A stretch of 64,000 nt of DNA from Monodelphis domestica. Taxonomy: Eukaryota > Chordata > Mammalia > Didelphimorphia > Didelphidae. A program made the translations under genes and the position numbers. The notes beneath the pieces were generated by a model that was given only the letters and a program-made list of their open reading frames with translations, had not been told where the DNA came from and searched no databases. The stretch spans positions 211,333,635 through 211,397,634 of the forward strand of contig NC_077228.1 of the NCBI RefSeq assembly GCF_027887165.1, written 5' to 3'. Positions 13,093 through 25,694 of this stretch are shown here, piece by piece. Numbering within the stretch: position 1 is the stretch's first letter; every line of letters starts with the position of its first letter.

Positions 13093-14106
13093 TGTGATAA
13101 TTAAAATAGTTGGTTGTCATAAACTGTAGTGATTAAAATAGTGGATGACTTAAATTGTAGTAGATATAAGAGTGGATTTGTAAGTTGTGACCACAGAAAA
13201 TATATTTTCACTACAGTGTCTTGTTTTTAAATCAATATATAAGGTGGTCACCAGGGAAAAATTCCCAATTTTTCAATATACCCAAGTCAGCTGGGTTTTA
13301 TAGAGATTTTAATTAATACAAATGAGAAATTAAGAAAGAGAGAGAGAATAAGAGAGGAATAAGTATGAAGGGCCTTAGCCAACATGGCCTAGACCTGAGT
13401 CTTAAGAGAGAGATCAGTCAGTCCTTAATCACTCACCACAAGATTTGTTCAAGCAAGGATTCTAGTGACACCAGGTCAGCTTCATCTCAGCTGACTCCAT
13501 CAACTCAATCCTGAATCTGAATGTCTCAGAATGAATCTGAGCTCCTATTTAAAGGGAATATTCTCCTATGTCTCCTCCCCTAAGTTCTCACATCTACCAA
13601 TCACAGTAGACGTTTTTCAAAGGACAGACCATTCTTAGTTCACACCTAAGAATGCTTAAATTTTTTGATTAAGTTCACACCAGGAAACCTCTGAGTAAGT
13701 TTTTCACCTCTTTGCTCCTTGTAAGTTCACAAGTTGCCTGACCTTTATAGGTACTTAGTACCCTTTTGTATTATATCCAAAAATAGGCATAGCTTAAGAA
13801 CTTTTTGTCTTACTATAAGTATGGGTTTAAGTACTTTTCATTGTTCAGCAAAGAGTTTACAACTTTATCTTCCCCTAGGGCAGACTTAAGTAGGGGTGGA
13901 ATAGAGGTCTCATATTCCTGATCTAAGTAGAGTTCTCACATTCCTGATCTAAGTACCTTCACTGCCCAAATGGGAAATGTCCCAATGGGGAATGGTCCCA
14001 ATGGGGAATGGTCTTAACCCAACCTTATGAAGTAGGGTCTGGGAATTTTTTAAGGTTTACAATCCTAACCTTATGAAGTAGGGTTTGAGAATTTTTAAGG
14101 TTCACA
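13093..14106 (-). mobile_element. Solo LTR 3 in retroviral copy C
   Basis: Starts TGTGATAATTAAAATAG and ends TTCACA on the plus strand, with GTTT at 13,089-13,092 and 14,107-14,110. Longer than its relatives because of internal duplications near 13,100-13,170, 13,905-13,960 and 13,975-14,100. Confidence 0.82.
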
Positions 14107-15882
14107 GTTTCCACCAGTGTCCTTATAGTACCTTCTCCAAAAGATCCATTTTCTTGATTCAGGGTGTTGGCAAGTTTCTTTTCCTAAAATTTCTACAAAA
14201 GATTTTAAAACTTGGGTTTTAGGATAGTTATACAATTCCCCCTGAGGAGCATGTTGACCAACATCAGAATCACCCCAGGATACATGACTGAGTTATGAGG
14301 TATATAAATCAATTCTCAAAAGAAAATAAAACACACACACCAACAAAAAAAAAACAGAAGAGAAAAAATTAAATTCTGTATAAAAAATAAAATATATCTC
14401 AAAATCTTATGTGTATAAAATTATTAGAAAAAAAGAAGAAATCCATAACAGGTCCCTAAATCACCAGCAAGGCCAAATTAAAGTGATTTTTGTCCTACAA
14501 GCCTGCAGGACAATTGCAGTAATATTTCACTTACCCATCAGCAGTCAGGACTACAGGAAATTGCCATAATATAAAAGAGAAGGGACTAGATTCTGAGGTA
14601 AAGGGGAAATGTGATTTCCTGGTCTGATTTTACCTTCAATCTCAGGGATAGGGGAGTTAAAATGAAAGTCAAACTAAAGTACTTGTAGGAAATCTGGCAC
14701 AAAGGAATCATGCATCTGAAGTTGTCAAATACCTACTTCCTCGAAACCTCAAAAGAAGTCCTCTATCTTGGTGTAGATCCTCACCAATCCTACAGGAATT
14801 GGTGGCTTCCTTGACCTTGTGCTTCTTGGCACTGTGCAGCAGTTCTTTTGTGATCCCTTCTTCTGAAATCAGACATAATTATTAAAGTTCCATAATATAT
14901 ATATAGTAGTCTCTCAGTGATCGAGAATGACTATTGTCTTTGTGCAGTTTCATCTACAGTGTACCCTCGTGTGGCTTTGGAGTCCAAAGGCTGAGGCGCA
15001 GAGTTTGTGGCGCATGGGGAAAGGGACGCCAGTTGTTACGGGAGGTGCGGTTGTGGCCTGGTGTCGGCGTTCACGCGCAGCGGCAAGACGTCGACATCGC
15101 TCATCTTCAAAGGTGGCAGCGGCATGGTTAATGTGGGTTCGCCAGCTGCTTCTGTCAGAGGTAGCGAGTTCTAGTTGCTTTGGTGTAATGCCAGCCCACT
15201 TCAAGTTTGACTTTAGCTGATCCTTGAATCTTTTCTTTGGTCGGCCTTGTTTCCTGAGTCCAGCTGACAGTTCACCGTAGAATATCTGTCTTGGTATTCG
15301 CTGTGGGTCCATGCGGATGACGTGTCCAGACCATCGTAGGTGGGTTTTGAGGACCATGACTTCAATGCTGGTGGAGTTGGCTCTGTCGAGGACTTCCTGA
15401 TTGGTGATTTGGTCCTGCCATCAGATCCTCATGATTGACCAGAAAGAGTGTTGGTGGAATTGCTCCAGCTGTTTCATGTGCTCTGGTACAGTGTCCATGT
15501 CTCACAACCATACAGGAGCGAGCTGAGGACCACTGCGTTATACACTTTGAGCTTCGTCGCAGTGCTTACACCTCTGTGTTGGAGGACTTTGCAGCGCAGC
15601 CGCCCAAGTGCCTGGCTGGATTTTTGGATCCTGGCATTAATCTCGTGGTCTAGGGACCCGTTGTTGGCGATGGTGCTGCCCAGGTACTTGAAAGTGTTGA
15701 CGTTAGAAAGCTGCGTGCTATCGATTGTAATGCACGGCTGGTTCGTTGGCCTCCCTGGTGCAGGTTGGAACAGCACCTCTGTTTTGCTGAGGCTGATAGT
15801 CAGGCCAAACAGTTTTGTTGCGGTGGAGAACCTGTCCACAATGGTTTGGAGATGATTTTCTTAGTGGGCCATGAGAGCACAC

Positions 15883-16320
15883 TCATCTGCAAAGAGAGCT
15901 TCCAGGATGTCTCTCTGTTGTCTTTGTTTTTGCAGTCAGGAGGCGAAGGTCAAAGAGTGAGCCATCCAGTTGGTATTTGATGTAGACGCCCAGGTCTAGA
16001 TCCATCACAGCATGTCGTAATACTTGGGTGAAAAATAGGTTGAATAGTACTGGAGCAAGGACACAGCTTTGTTTCACGCCATTGGAGATGTTAAAGTGAT
16101 TGGAAGTCTCTCCACCAGATAGGACTTCCCCTGTCATGTCGACATGAAAGAGTTGGATCAGTTTGACAAATTTTGCTGGGCAACTGAGTTTGCTAAGGAT
16201 CACCCACAATGCATCCCTGTTCACTGTGTCGAACGCCTTTGTCAGGTCTATGAAGACAATGTAGAGACTCAGGTTCTGCTCAAGGCATTTTTCCTGCATT
16301 TGCCTCACTGTGAAGACCAT
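15883..16320 (-). pseudogene. RTE reverse transcriptase fragment
   Basis: Contains a VFIDLTKAFDTVNRDALW motif (RT fingers and palm) and GVKQSCVLAPVLFNLFF, the changed form of the RT motif GVKQGCVLAPTLF, in which Gly has become Ser. Flanking frames at 16,463-16,654 and 15,474-15,839 continue the domain after frameshifts. Confidence 0.88.
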
Positions 16321-17442
16321 GTCAATGGTGCTGCGATCTGGTCGGAAGCCACATTGTGATTCAGGCAGGTTCTGCTCTGAAACAGATGAAAGGAGTCTGT
16401 TGAGTATAACACGGGCGAGGATCTTTCCGGCAGTGGAGAGTAGTGAGATGCCTCTGTAGTTGTCACAGGCTGCTCGTGAGCCTTTGTTCTTGTATAGGGC
16501 TACAATGGAGGCATCTCTGAGTTCTGGGGGGCATGTCTTCCTCTTCCCATATGCTGGTCAGCACTATGTGGAATGCCTGGAGCACCTTTCCATTTAAGGC
16601 CTTGTACACCTCGGTTGGGATCCTGTCTTTACCGGGTGACTTGCCTGCACTCATTTGCTTGATGGCTTTTTGGACTTCTTCTATTGAAGGAGAGACATCA
16701 AGTTGTTCAGTGGAGCGGTTTTGGGGGATCTGGTCAAGGGCGCTTTGGTCGACTGAAGAGGGTCGGTTGAGAAGCTGACTGAAGTGTTCTTTCCACCTGT
16801 TGCTGATGCTTTTTTATCTTTTGTGAGAGTGTCACTGTCAGAGGATAGCAAGGGAGTGGGGGTGGGTTTTGATGGCCCATAGACAGTCTTGAGGGCACTG
16901 AAAAATTGTTTGTAGTTTTTCATATCAGCAAACCGCTGGATTTCTTCTGCTTTTTTTTCCCACCATCGGTCTTGCATCTTCCTGATCTCACGCTGCGCCG
17001 TGGCTTGGAGAGACTTGAATCTGTCCTTTTTAGGAGCAGAGTTTGGGTTATTTTGCCACTCCATAAAGGCTTTGTTCTTCTTGCTCAATAGGTCTTCAAT
17101 AGCAGTGTTGTTCTCGTCGAACCAGTCCTGGTGGTTGCGTTGTTTTGGGCCTAGGACTGCCTTTGATGTTTCCTTCACTGCTTCTCTGAACTGGTTCCAT
17201 TTCTCGGTTGAGCTTCCAGTGAGTGGTCCCTTGGCAGACAGCTTGTTGTCCAGGCAGGACTAGAATGTTTGCAGATAAGATGGATCTCTAAGACGACTCA
17301 TGTTGTAAAATGCGCGAACTGTCTGGGCGCGTTTTGGATGGTGAGGCGCAATGCACATTTGAAGAGTCTCTCTAACCAATCGGTGGTCTGTCCAGCATGC
17401 AGCTCCTCTCATGGCTCTGATGATCTTTACATCCTGGATGTC

Positions 17443-18234
17443 TCACTGGCGTACAATGATGTAGTCAATGAGATGCCACTGTTTTGATCTTGGGTGCATC
17501 CATGTTGTTTTATATTTGTTCGCCATTCTGAACACAGTGTTCGTGATGGTGAGTTCGAACTCTGAGCATTTGCTGAGTAGCAGTAGGCCGTTGTTGTTCA
17601 TTTTGCCCACGCCGTGTTTGCCGAGCACTCCTTTCCATCTTTCATGGTCCTGGCCAACGCGGGCGTTGAAGTCTCCCAGTAGTATCAGCTTGTCATTTGT
17701 GGGCACTGAGTGCAGGATGGCACTAAGGTCAGAGTAGAACTGCTCAATGGTCCCCTCTGTGCTGGTCAGTGTAGGGGCATATGCGCTGATGATTGTGGCA
17801 TACCAGTCTTTGCTGAGAGGCAAATGGATCTTCATGAGCCTCTCGCTGATGCCCACAGGCAAGTCTGGCAGCTGTTTGAGCAAACTGGTCTTGATGGCCA
17901 GGCCAACACCGTGAACTCTGTCTTCATTTGTGGCTCTACCTTTCCAGAAGAAGGTGTATCCAGTGGTGGGTTCACTGAGTGATCCCTCTTCTGGTAAGCG
18001 TGTTTCACTTAAGGCTGCGATGTCGATGTTATATCGCGCCAGTTCTTTACTGATTAGAGCTGTTCTTCTCTCAGGTCTTGGGGTATTCTCTCTATCAAGT
18101 AATGTCCTGATGTTCCATGCTCCTAGTAGGAGTTTCTTTGTATTTTTTCTTTGATTTCGACCGCTTAAAGAGGATGACCCGCCAGCCGCGGTGTGCTTAC
18201 CGGGTGTTTGTAGGGCAGGCAATGTTTGGGACAC
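17443..18234 (-). pseudogene. RTE endonuclease domain fragment (263 aa open)
   Basis: The longest surviving piece of the RTE ORF. It is an AP-endonuclease-like domain with the AWNIRT start motif, the SETRLP metal-site motif, YAPT and GDFNARVG. It continues in other frames beyond 17,443, so it is a broken transposon gene and not a host gene. Confidence 0.88.
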
Positions 18235-19410
18235 CTTTTCTAGTCCCCTCCCTTGATTAGGGTGAGCAGTGCTGTCCTAAAGAGGGCTGCTCAGTTGCCC
18301 AGGATGCTGCCGAACGTCCCTGCTGCCCACAGGGCCGAGCGACCACTGGTCTGTGGGCTGCCTACATGCAGGATCATGACTACAACTGCCAGTGGTCACC
18401 TCCACCTGTTGCGTCGTCACTCCCCCATCGCCGCAGGTCTTGAAGACGGTGGACGGGGTTAGGATAGATGAGTGTGCACAAAGATACTTGTGTGTTAAGG
18501 AGATTTAAGTGGAAAAGTCGATGCACAGAGACAGTCCCACTCTCTCGGCATTGGAAGCCTGGGTCCAGTGGTACGAAAAGTCGTTACACCTGAAGACTAC
18601 CTCAGCTGCATTGGATGGCTGTGTTGTCCTTTGTGCTCCAACACGCCCTAAGCACTCCACAGTGCCTTGCTGTATCGCCATCTCAGCCATTGAACCTTCT
18701 TGTTGGTTTTTTCCGCCTGTTCTGCCGAAACAGTCTTCACATGCTGGGTGAGCAAAGCCCTAGTTCACTAGGGGTCGACGACCCGATGGCTACCTTCACA
18801 AGGTTTAGCCGGCCTGTCGAAGCCGTTGCCTGGGGTGTGGCCGCTGCCACATGCTAGCAGCTACTGGGAGCCACAAGTGAGAGCTGGGTGTCAGGTGGGG
18901 GTCAGAGGCTGGAGAGCTGCCCTAAGAGGGCACGACAAGCCCTCCATACCAGAAATACTACCACTCCCTGAGCACCCCATACACCCCTTAAAGTTCCATA
19001 ATATTTAACAATCAATGGCATGTTTCCATAGTCTAAAGCTTTTGTATATGCATTGGCATTAGGGCTAATAGGCATTGTAAACTTATCCTTCAAAATCAAA
19101 CACATTAACACTTATTCCATGTACTTCAAGTACAAAAAAAATAAGAAAAAAAGAAAAATCAAATATCCTATTGCAAATAAAAAGAAAAACAATAATAAAA
19201 AAATTTTTAAACATCAAAAATGCATAGTTCATGTTCCATGACAATGTATCACCCAAACAGAGGCACCACACAAAGTTTCTCTCACTCAAAAGTGAGATCT
19301 ATTTCTTTTTTAACTTGGTCATGATCCATGGTGTGAATGAACATGATTTTTTTTTTTTACCAGATAACATCTTAAAAAAAAAAAACAGTGGTACAAAACC
19401 AGTGCAGATT

Positions 19411-20307
19411 CTAAGAAGTACCAAAATCTCCAAAATCATAAGAACCTATTTGATGACAACTGCAAACAAACCTGCTATCATTAGGATTCACATGAGTCTC
19501 TATAGCCATTTTCTGTGTGTCATTTAAAAACCTTTGTAGATCATAGATATTTGTCATAACTTCTCCAGATCTAATCAATCTTTCAACCTCAGCTGAGATA
19601 TTTCTAACAGAGTCTATTACTGCCATCATTCCAAATTTTGGCAGGAGAGCCCAGAAAAATTTCTGCACTGCTAATTAAGACCTTTTGGGTATAGAATGTA
19701 CCATCTTGGTGGAAGGTTAGTGTAAGCTGAAGAGTTACAAATATAAAATCATCCAGGGGTCTCCAAGTCTCATGGGAAATCCTTCTTCCTCCTGGATGAG
19801 ACTGTCTGATGTCCCATTCATTACATTTTTCTAAATGTGGAGGTGGAGAATACAATAATACTGTTGCTCTTCATTTTGTCACCCTTGTACTTACAACTAC
19901 TGAATGGACCCTTACCTCTTGTTACACACAAGTCAAATGTAGGCAAATGATCAGAGATGATGGTGCTTCTAGATATCTAAAAATCGCTTCTGAAGACCTT
20001 TTAAAATTAATTGAGATTTTTAGCCAAGGGTTACTGATATAGGTTGTAACCATTTTGATGGAGTCCATCCATTATCATCTATGTGATAATCAACAAAGGT
20101 AAAAGGAGTAAAAGGCCATTTAGGCAACTTGTGCCCTTCTTGTGTTGCATGCTGTAGTAATGTACCTTGGAAAAGAGTTTGTTCAACGTATCTATGGACT
20201 TTTAGAATGGTATTATCTCCAGTCCAGTCATAGGAGGGAGGTACAAATAAAGACAATGTAACAGAACATATAGCTAATAGCCAAAACATAGTAATTAAAA
20301 GTAACAT
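19411..20307 (-). pseudogene. Retroviral env remnant of copy C
   Basis: Three overlapping minus-strand ORFs in different frames (20,020-20,307; 19,604-19,855; 19,411-19,668). The first begins with a hydrophobic leader. The last contains a heptad-like stretch as in transmembrane subunits. Frameshifts and stops separate them. Confidence 0.6.
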
Positions 20308-20967
20308 AGTGTAACAGAGTATTTTAGATTAGATCAATATGTGAACTTAAAAACAAAATTAAATCTTAAAACAAATAATCAGAAAATACAATATATGTGA
20401 CAGGATACAATCTATCAGTGTCAATAGAAGGTACCCATTTTACATGTGACCAATGAATCCAAGAGTCCTTTTCTTCAATTTTGATAGCTGTTGGAGTGGT
20501 TAACAGTACTTGAAATAGACTTTTCAGGCATGCTGAGTTCCTCCAGTGCACTGGAAGTTCTTTATATACAACTTGTCTCCTAAGTGTAGGTCATGGAGTG
20601 AGAAGTCTAGAGGTCCTGCTTTACTGCAGCTCCAGATTTGTGGAGTTCTGGCAATTTGAACTGTAAATCCTATATATAGGAAGCAATAGAAGTGTTCCCC
20701 CTCCCCCCATAATGATATATATGTAGGAGAAAAGGTTTAGCCTGTATGAGGGGATGTCCAAAAAGCATCTTAGATGGTGAGATGTGTAGATATCCCTTGG
20801 GTCTGCCACGAAGATAAAACAGGGCTAAAGGGAGAACCTCAGGCTATTTCAAGTGAGTTTCAGTGCAGAATTTTTTAATTATATTTTAAAGATTTCTATT
20901 CATTCTCTCAACTTGGTCCGAGTTCTGGGGGGTGATATGGTATATAGAATTGGGGAGTGATTCCCAA

Positions 20968-21213
20968 TCAAGACTCAGTAAAATGGGTTCCCCTGTCTGA
21001 ATCAATTTGTGCTGGTGGACCAAAGCAAGGAACAATCTCCCTTAAGAGCACCTTAGTAATAAAAGCTGCCGTGTCCAAACAAACTTTATACTGTCCAGTT
21101 TTAGGCATGGTGATAAAGTCAATTTGTAAATGCTCAAAAGGTGTGTAAGCCAGAGGACATCCACCAAAAGCTTTGTCATGAAAAGCATATTGAGTGGGAC
21201 AGGCTGCACACAC
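20968..21213 (-). pseudogene. Retroviral integrase remnant of copy C
   Basis: 81 codons open with a zinc-domain-like CxxCP end, PFEHLQIDF (catalytic core start) and DSDRGTHFTE (second catalytic Asp region). Gammaretrovirus-like by these motifs. It is broken beyond both ends. Confidence 0.75.
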
Positions 21214-21798
21214 TCTAGAGGCTATGGTGGTTATATTAGAAACTATCCATACCTTTTTAACAGAGTCTTCAATACCCTGAGTGTCAAAGTTACTGTTCTT
21301 GTGAATGGATAGGCATATTTGGTGATAAAAGTTTCTAGAGTTTTCTTTTAGATGACATCCATACCCTATTTATCTGTTTTACTTTAAACTTTTTTTTCCC
21401 ATTTTCCACTTCCTGTTCATTATAAGAGAGAAATAAATTTGAGTTGCTACTAGTTGTCAAAGCTAAAATCAATTCAGGTCTTTTTAAGACATTGACTTTT
21501 GCTGCAGTATCTGCCTGGTGGTTCCCTCTAGAGCAGTGATGGGCAACCTTTTGAGCTTGATGTGTCAAAATTTACCCAAAAAAACAAGCATAACTCAGGT
21601 GGTGTGTCACTTCAAGAAAAATCCATAATTTTCCAATATTTAAAGTTTAAATAACAAAAATGTATAATTGTAATATATACCTGTATTTAAAAACCAAAAA
21701 CCAATTATTTAACTTACCTGTTTAGTGACTTCTTTGTTCATCTTTCACTTGGTTTCTTTTGTTGGTCTTGATATTATTTAACTGATGTGGGTTGCCAT

Positions 21799-22795
21799 TG
21801 TAATGATGGGGAGTAGGAAAGAGGACTGTTGGGGGTGAATGGAATGTTGAGGATCTACAGTGGCATGAAGCAGGAACAGCATTTGAAAATTGAACAAAGA
21901 CTTTTGGGAAATTCTCCTGAGGAACAGGGTCAAAACAACCAAGGAGTGTCCAGAACCAAGGGTTTGGGAGGTTGACCATTGGCATATACTCCTTTTGAGA
22001 GTTTACAACTTGATTACATATGCATGACAAATGACAAAGGGTTTAAGTAAGATCTTGTCATAATAGATAAAACTTACTAACAAAATTCTAACCTATAGAA
22101 TAGTGTAGCGACTAACCACATTAAAATAATAGCATAGAGAAAGAAGCACATAGGGACTAGGAAAAGTTATGTTTTTTAGCTAGACAGCTTAGGGACAGCA
22201 TAAGGATAAGACTGTAGTATATTGTTATATTTTGGATAGTGATACTAACAAAAATAAGATGGATAACCGAATAAAAAAATAGCATAACAATATTATTTTG
22301 CAAACATGAGTAGATTAACATTTAGAACAGAAAAGTATATAGCTTAGCATAAGATAATGAATGATTAATAAGAAAACTGTTGTATTGTTACATTGAATTT
22401 ACTCTTTGGATTTGAGAAAAACCTGTTTGCTGTTACAAAAATTGTTCACCCATTGCAACATTGTAATGCAAATTGTATTATCCTTTCCTACCCAAAACTT
22501 TTCTATATACCTTTCTTAGCATAGGTAGATAGAATCCTAAATAGAGTAAAATAGTAAGATGGGAATTTATTATTTTGATGGGACAGAACATAGGATAAGA
22601 ATAGGAAAAGACACTGCACAAGCAGCATGAGCTTTTAGCAAAAGACTCACGAAAATCAAAACTGGGATATTGTAATGATGGGGAGTAGGAAAGAGGATTG
22701 TTGGGGGTGAATGGGATGTTGAGGATCTACAGTGGCATAAAGCAGGAACAGCATTTGAAAACTGAACAAAGACTTCTGGGACATTCTCCTGAGGT
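21799..22795. repeat. Direct 125-bp repeats, probable LTR edges
   Basis: TGTAATGATGGGGAGTAGG starts both copies (21,799-21,923 and 22,671-22,795), which are about 90% alike. Sequence after the second copy continues through a TATA-like CCTATATAATAAAC (about 23,757) to about 23,940, as a long LTR would. The type of element is not certain. Confidence 0.5.
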
Positions 22796-24480
22796 TCATG
22801 GTCTTGGGTGTTGAGAATTAGGGAGTGGAAGGAGGAGCTGTTTCTCTGGGCCATTTCAAGACTCCTGTGGAGATTTCTGACACTGACAGAAATCTTATCA
22901 TCTCAGGTTCCTGTTTAAAACATCACTGGTTCCTGTCAAGAAACTTAATTTCTTCAAAGACTTTCATTCCATGAACTATTAAGATATTCGACTCTGCAGG
23001 GAGCCAACAGACCCTCCCACTGGTTGACACCATCACAGTTGGAAGTCGGGAACTGCAAGGCAGCCCCCCGAAAACAAAGTTCCCCACTTACTCCTTTCTG
23101 TGACTTCTCTCTCTCCAACTTTCCTTACTAATGGACTTGTTATGATTATTATTTCCTCCCCAATATAGGAAAAATAATATGAGAGCAAATACTTATAGTA
23201 TATATATATATACATATCCTACTTTAATCCCCCTAGGTTATTACCTCAAAAGATTGCATTTACAGAATTAAATCCCAAAGATTATTGCCTATTACCCACC
23301 TCCTTTCCCTCTTCACAGAGCTACATTCACTCCCATTATAAGCCAGGCAAGCCAAGAACATCAATCACCTTCAAGATATACTCCATTGCAGACAGAAACC
23401 AGGCAACATTGCCAGGTGCTTTAAAGTAACACAGGAAAAATAGAACTTGTAAATTGAGTAAAACCCCAAATCTGATCTGTCTCAAATTACCTTCTAACCT
23501 TGTACCTAGCAATGAAATGTTTTGTTATCCATCTCCTAAGTAATTGTGATTGATTGATTGTGAAAGTTGACCAAAAGTAACAATGATTTTCCTAGGTCAG
23601 GGAGAACTAATCTCTAGATCACCCTGTTTATGTCATTCATCTATAGTAACAATGTTTTCTTGACTATCTCTTTAGGCTACACATCTTGTCGTTAAGTTCC
23701 ATGGAAACATATATGTAAAAAATTGATTGCGTGCCAAAGAATTAGGTACTTGAAACCCTATATAATAAACGGACCTCTGTGCTATGGCAGAACACTGTTT
23801 GATGCCTATGAACATAGGTCTGAGCACATAGTGTCTCTCATCTCCATTACTCGATCAGATAGTCACACTTAGATGGAGAAACCTTGGACCCTCAGAGAGA
23901 CTGCTGGACGGCTTTCTTTAGGACTCTAATCAGTGAGTAGTGTTCTCTCCCCTACTCTACCTCTCCCCTGGCTATGAGAAAACCTTGTACTTTAGTAATT
24001 AGATTTATTTAGAAAGAGATTTAGGGTGACCTACAACTCCTCTAACCTTTACCCTTTGCCCAAATCAACAATTAAATAAAATAAATAGTCAGATGGTGAA
24101 TTCAATCTCATTTATTTACAACTAGAGAGTAAGCCCATTGGCAGATTCCATCTTGTTGCTAGTTTTCAAGAAGACACAAGGGGGAGGCTTGTGAGCACCT
24201 CAAAGCAGTACATATCTGGATTGAGGTCCCACATACCTCTCTTTGTAGAGAAGACTTCCCCACCCACTTGAGGACCAGAATGGCTATCAAGGGGCAAGCC
24301 TTTACTGAAGGGAGATCTCCATTTTCTCTCCCTCAAGTAATTCAGGGACTCCAGAAGGGAGTAGTGAGGGAAGCCATTTTCATAAACCCTTTCCTCACTG
24401 CCTTCAACCCCTATTTTCTTCATCTAAGGAGTGAGAGTCCCCCCAAATTACACTGTGAACTAGGATAAGTAAGGGGGAGA
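22796..24480. other. Probable LTR and unclassified interior of the hAT insertion
   Basis: AT-rich with no ORF of note. CCTATATAATAAACGGACC near 23,757-23,775 resembles the promoter and poly(A) area of an LTR, and a palindromic AT stretch lies at 23,199-23,212. From about 24,160 a different, unrecognised sequence begins. Confidence 0.35.
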
Positions 24481-25694
24481 GGGAATTCTTTAATTAACCT
24501 GCCTATTAGTCACTTTTTTGTTGCTGAATTTCATTGGCTAAGTTTTCAATTGAAGGTTGGTATTTTATACACTTCAAGCCTACGCAAGTACTACTAATTT
24601 TATCTGTCAATCTATTTCTTTTGTTGGTTTTGATATTATTTAACTCTGAGAATAAGGTCTCACAAAAGTACGTAGAGGGAAAATTGTGACTAACACCATT
24701 GCTATATTTTTCAGGGTGCTAAAAGAATCTGGTAATCGGTTCCAGGCATTCCTCCATTGTATGTGGGCCAGAGCCCACTGTCTTCCACTGGTGTGGCCTG
24801 GTCCTGTCCCTCCCCAGCTGGTTGGCCCTGGGGGTGCTGTGAGAGCAGCAACTTCTGCCCGCTAGCCTGACTTCCTGTGCACACTCCTTTCATGCATGTG
24901 CTCCTCCTCCGTGCTCCTGAGGGAGTCCCACATGCCCCAGCCACCTGGTGCATGCCACCCACTGCTTTCCCTACGCCCCTATGGCCAGTGTGTGGAACAG
25001 CCCTCCTCCCCCCCCCCCAGGCTGGGCTGGGATATGGCCATGGCTATATCTGTGAACATACAGCTCCTCAGGTGACTTCCAGGCTGTTCCTAGGCCTTGA
25101 AGCATGTTGAGCCCACATGTGGCCATCTGTCATTGAAAATGGCTATTCAAGTCAGTGCTGACACACATGTCATAGGTTCTCCATCATGGCTCTAGAGACA
25201 GGGTCAGGACCTAGGCAAAGCAATGAAACATAGCTAGAGCTTCAGGTAGCTGGAAATCAGAAAGCACTCTGCATCTGTGATACACTTTCCAGTAGAGGTT
25301 TCTGTTAGCAGGGCCATCAGCTTATAACTCCTGTAAATGCTTTCAAATTTATTTGTGACTACAATGGGATCATCTTCAAAAGAAGGGTTTTTTTTTTCCT
25401 TTAAATCTCTCAATGTCTTGTGGAGAGAAAGGTGTATGATGACTAGTGAAAACATCCCTTAGAGGGAATAGACATTCACTTGAAGTGTCTATTTACTGCT
25501 GCTTGGCTTGTTGTTTGGGTTACAGTGGAGTGGGTGGGGGAAGGGGGAGGAGTGGGTGAGTGGGGAGGGAGGGGCTGGTCAGGAGGTGGGGAGGCCAGAT
25601 GAAAGGAGCAGGGGAAGGGTTGTGGAGGAGAGGAGAAGACCTGGTCAGGTTGAGGAAGGACTGAGGAGGGTGGGGAGGAGAGGAGAAGACATGA

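Larger units (their letters stand above)
14899..18988 (-). mobile_element. Near full-length RTE-clade LINE
   Basis: A perfect 16-bp duplication TAAAGTTCCATAATAT lies at 14,883-14,898 and 18,989-19,004. On the minus strand: a 5' UTR (18,988-18,235), an endonuclease (about 18,160-17,443 with WNIRTL, SETRLPEEG and LLGDFNARVG motifs), a linker (17,178-16,681), reverse transcriptase (16,654-15,883, including FIDLTKAFDTVNRDALW) and a C-terminal piece (15,839-14,950). The 3' end is CTACTA-like. Several frameshifts and stops leave no intact ORF. Endonuclease regions of this clade are often misannotated as craniofacial development protein 2-like. Confidence 0.9.
21534..25189. mobile_element. hAT DNA transposon inserted in the RNase H region of copy C
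   Basis: Left terminus CAGTGATGGGCAACCTTTTG; right terminus AGGTTCTCCATCATGG is its imperfect inverse. The 8-bp duplication CTCTAGAG (21,526-21,533 and 25,190-25,197) fits the hAT preference for CTAG cores. The retroviral reading frame resumes across the duplication. No transposase ORF is visible. The interior contains another insertion (about 21,799-24,480). Confidence 0.82.

Noticed and set aside
14950..18234. A host gene like craniofacial development protein 2
   Set aside because: The similarity is to the RTE endonuclease. The region has LINE domain order, frameshifts and a target duplication, so it is a transposon.
19411..20307. An intact, domesticated retroviral envelope gene
   Set aside because: The envelope is split over three frames with stops and has no continuous open frame.
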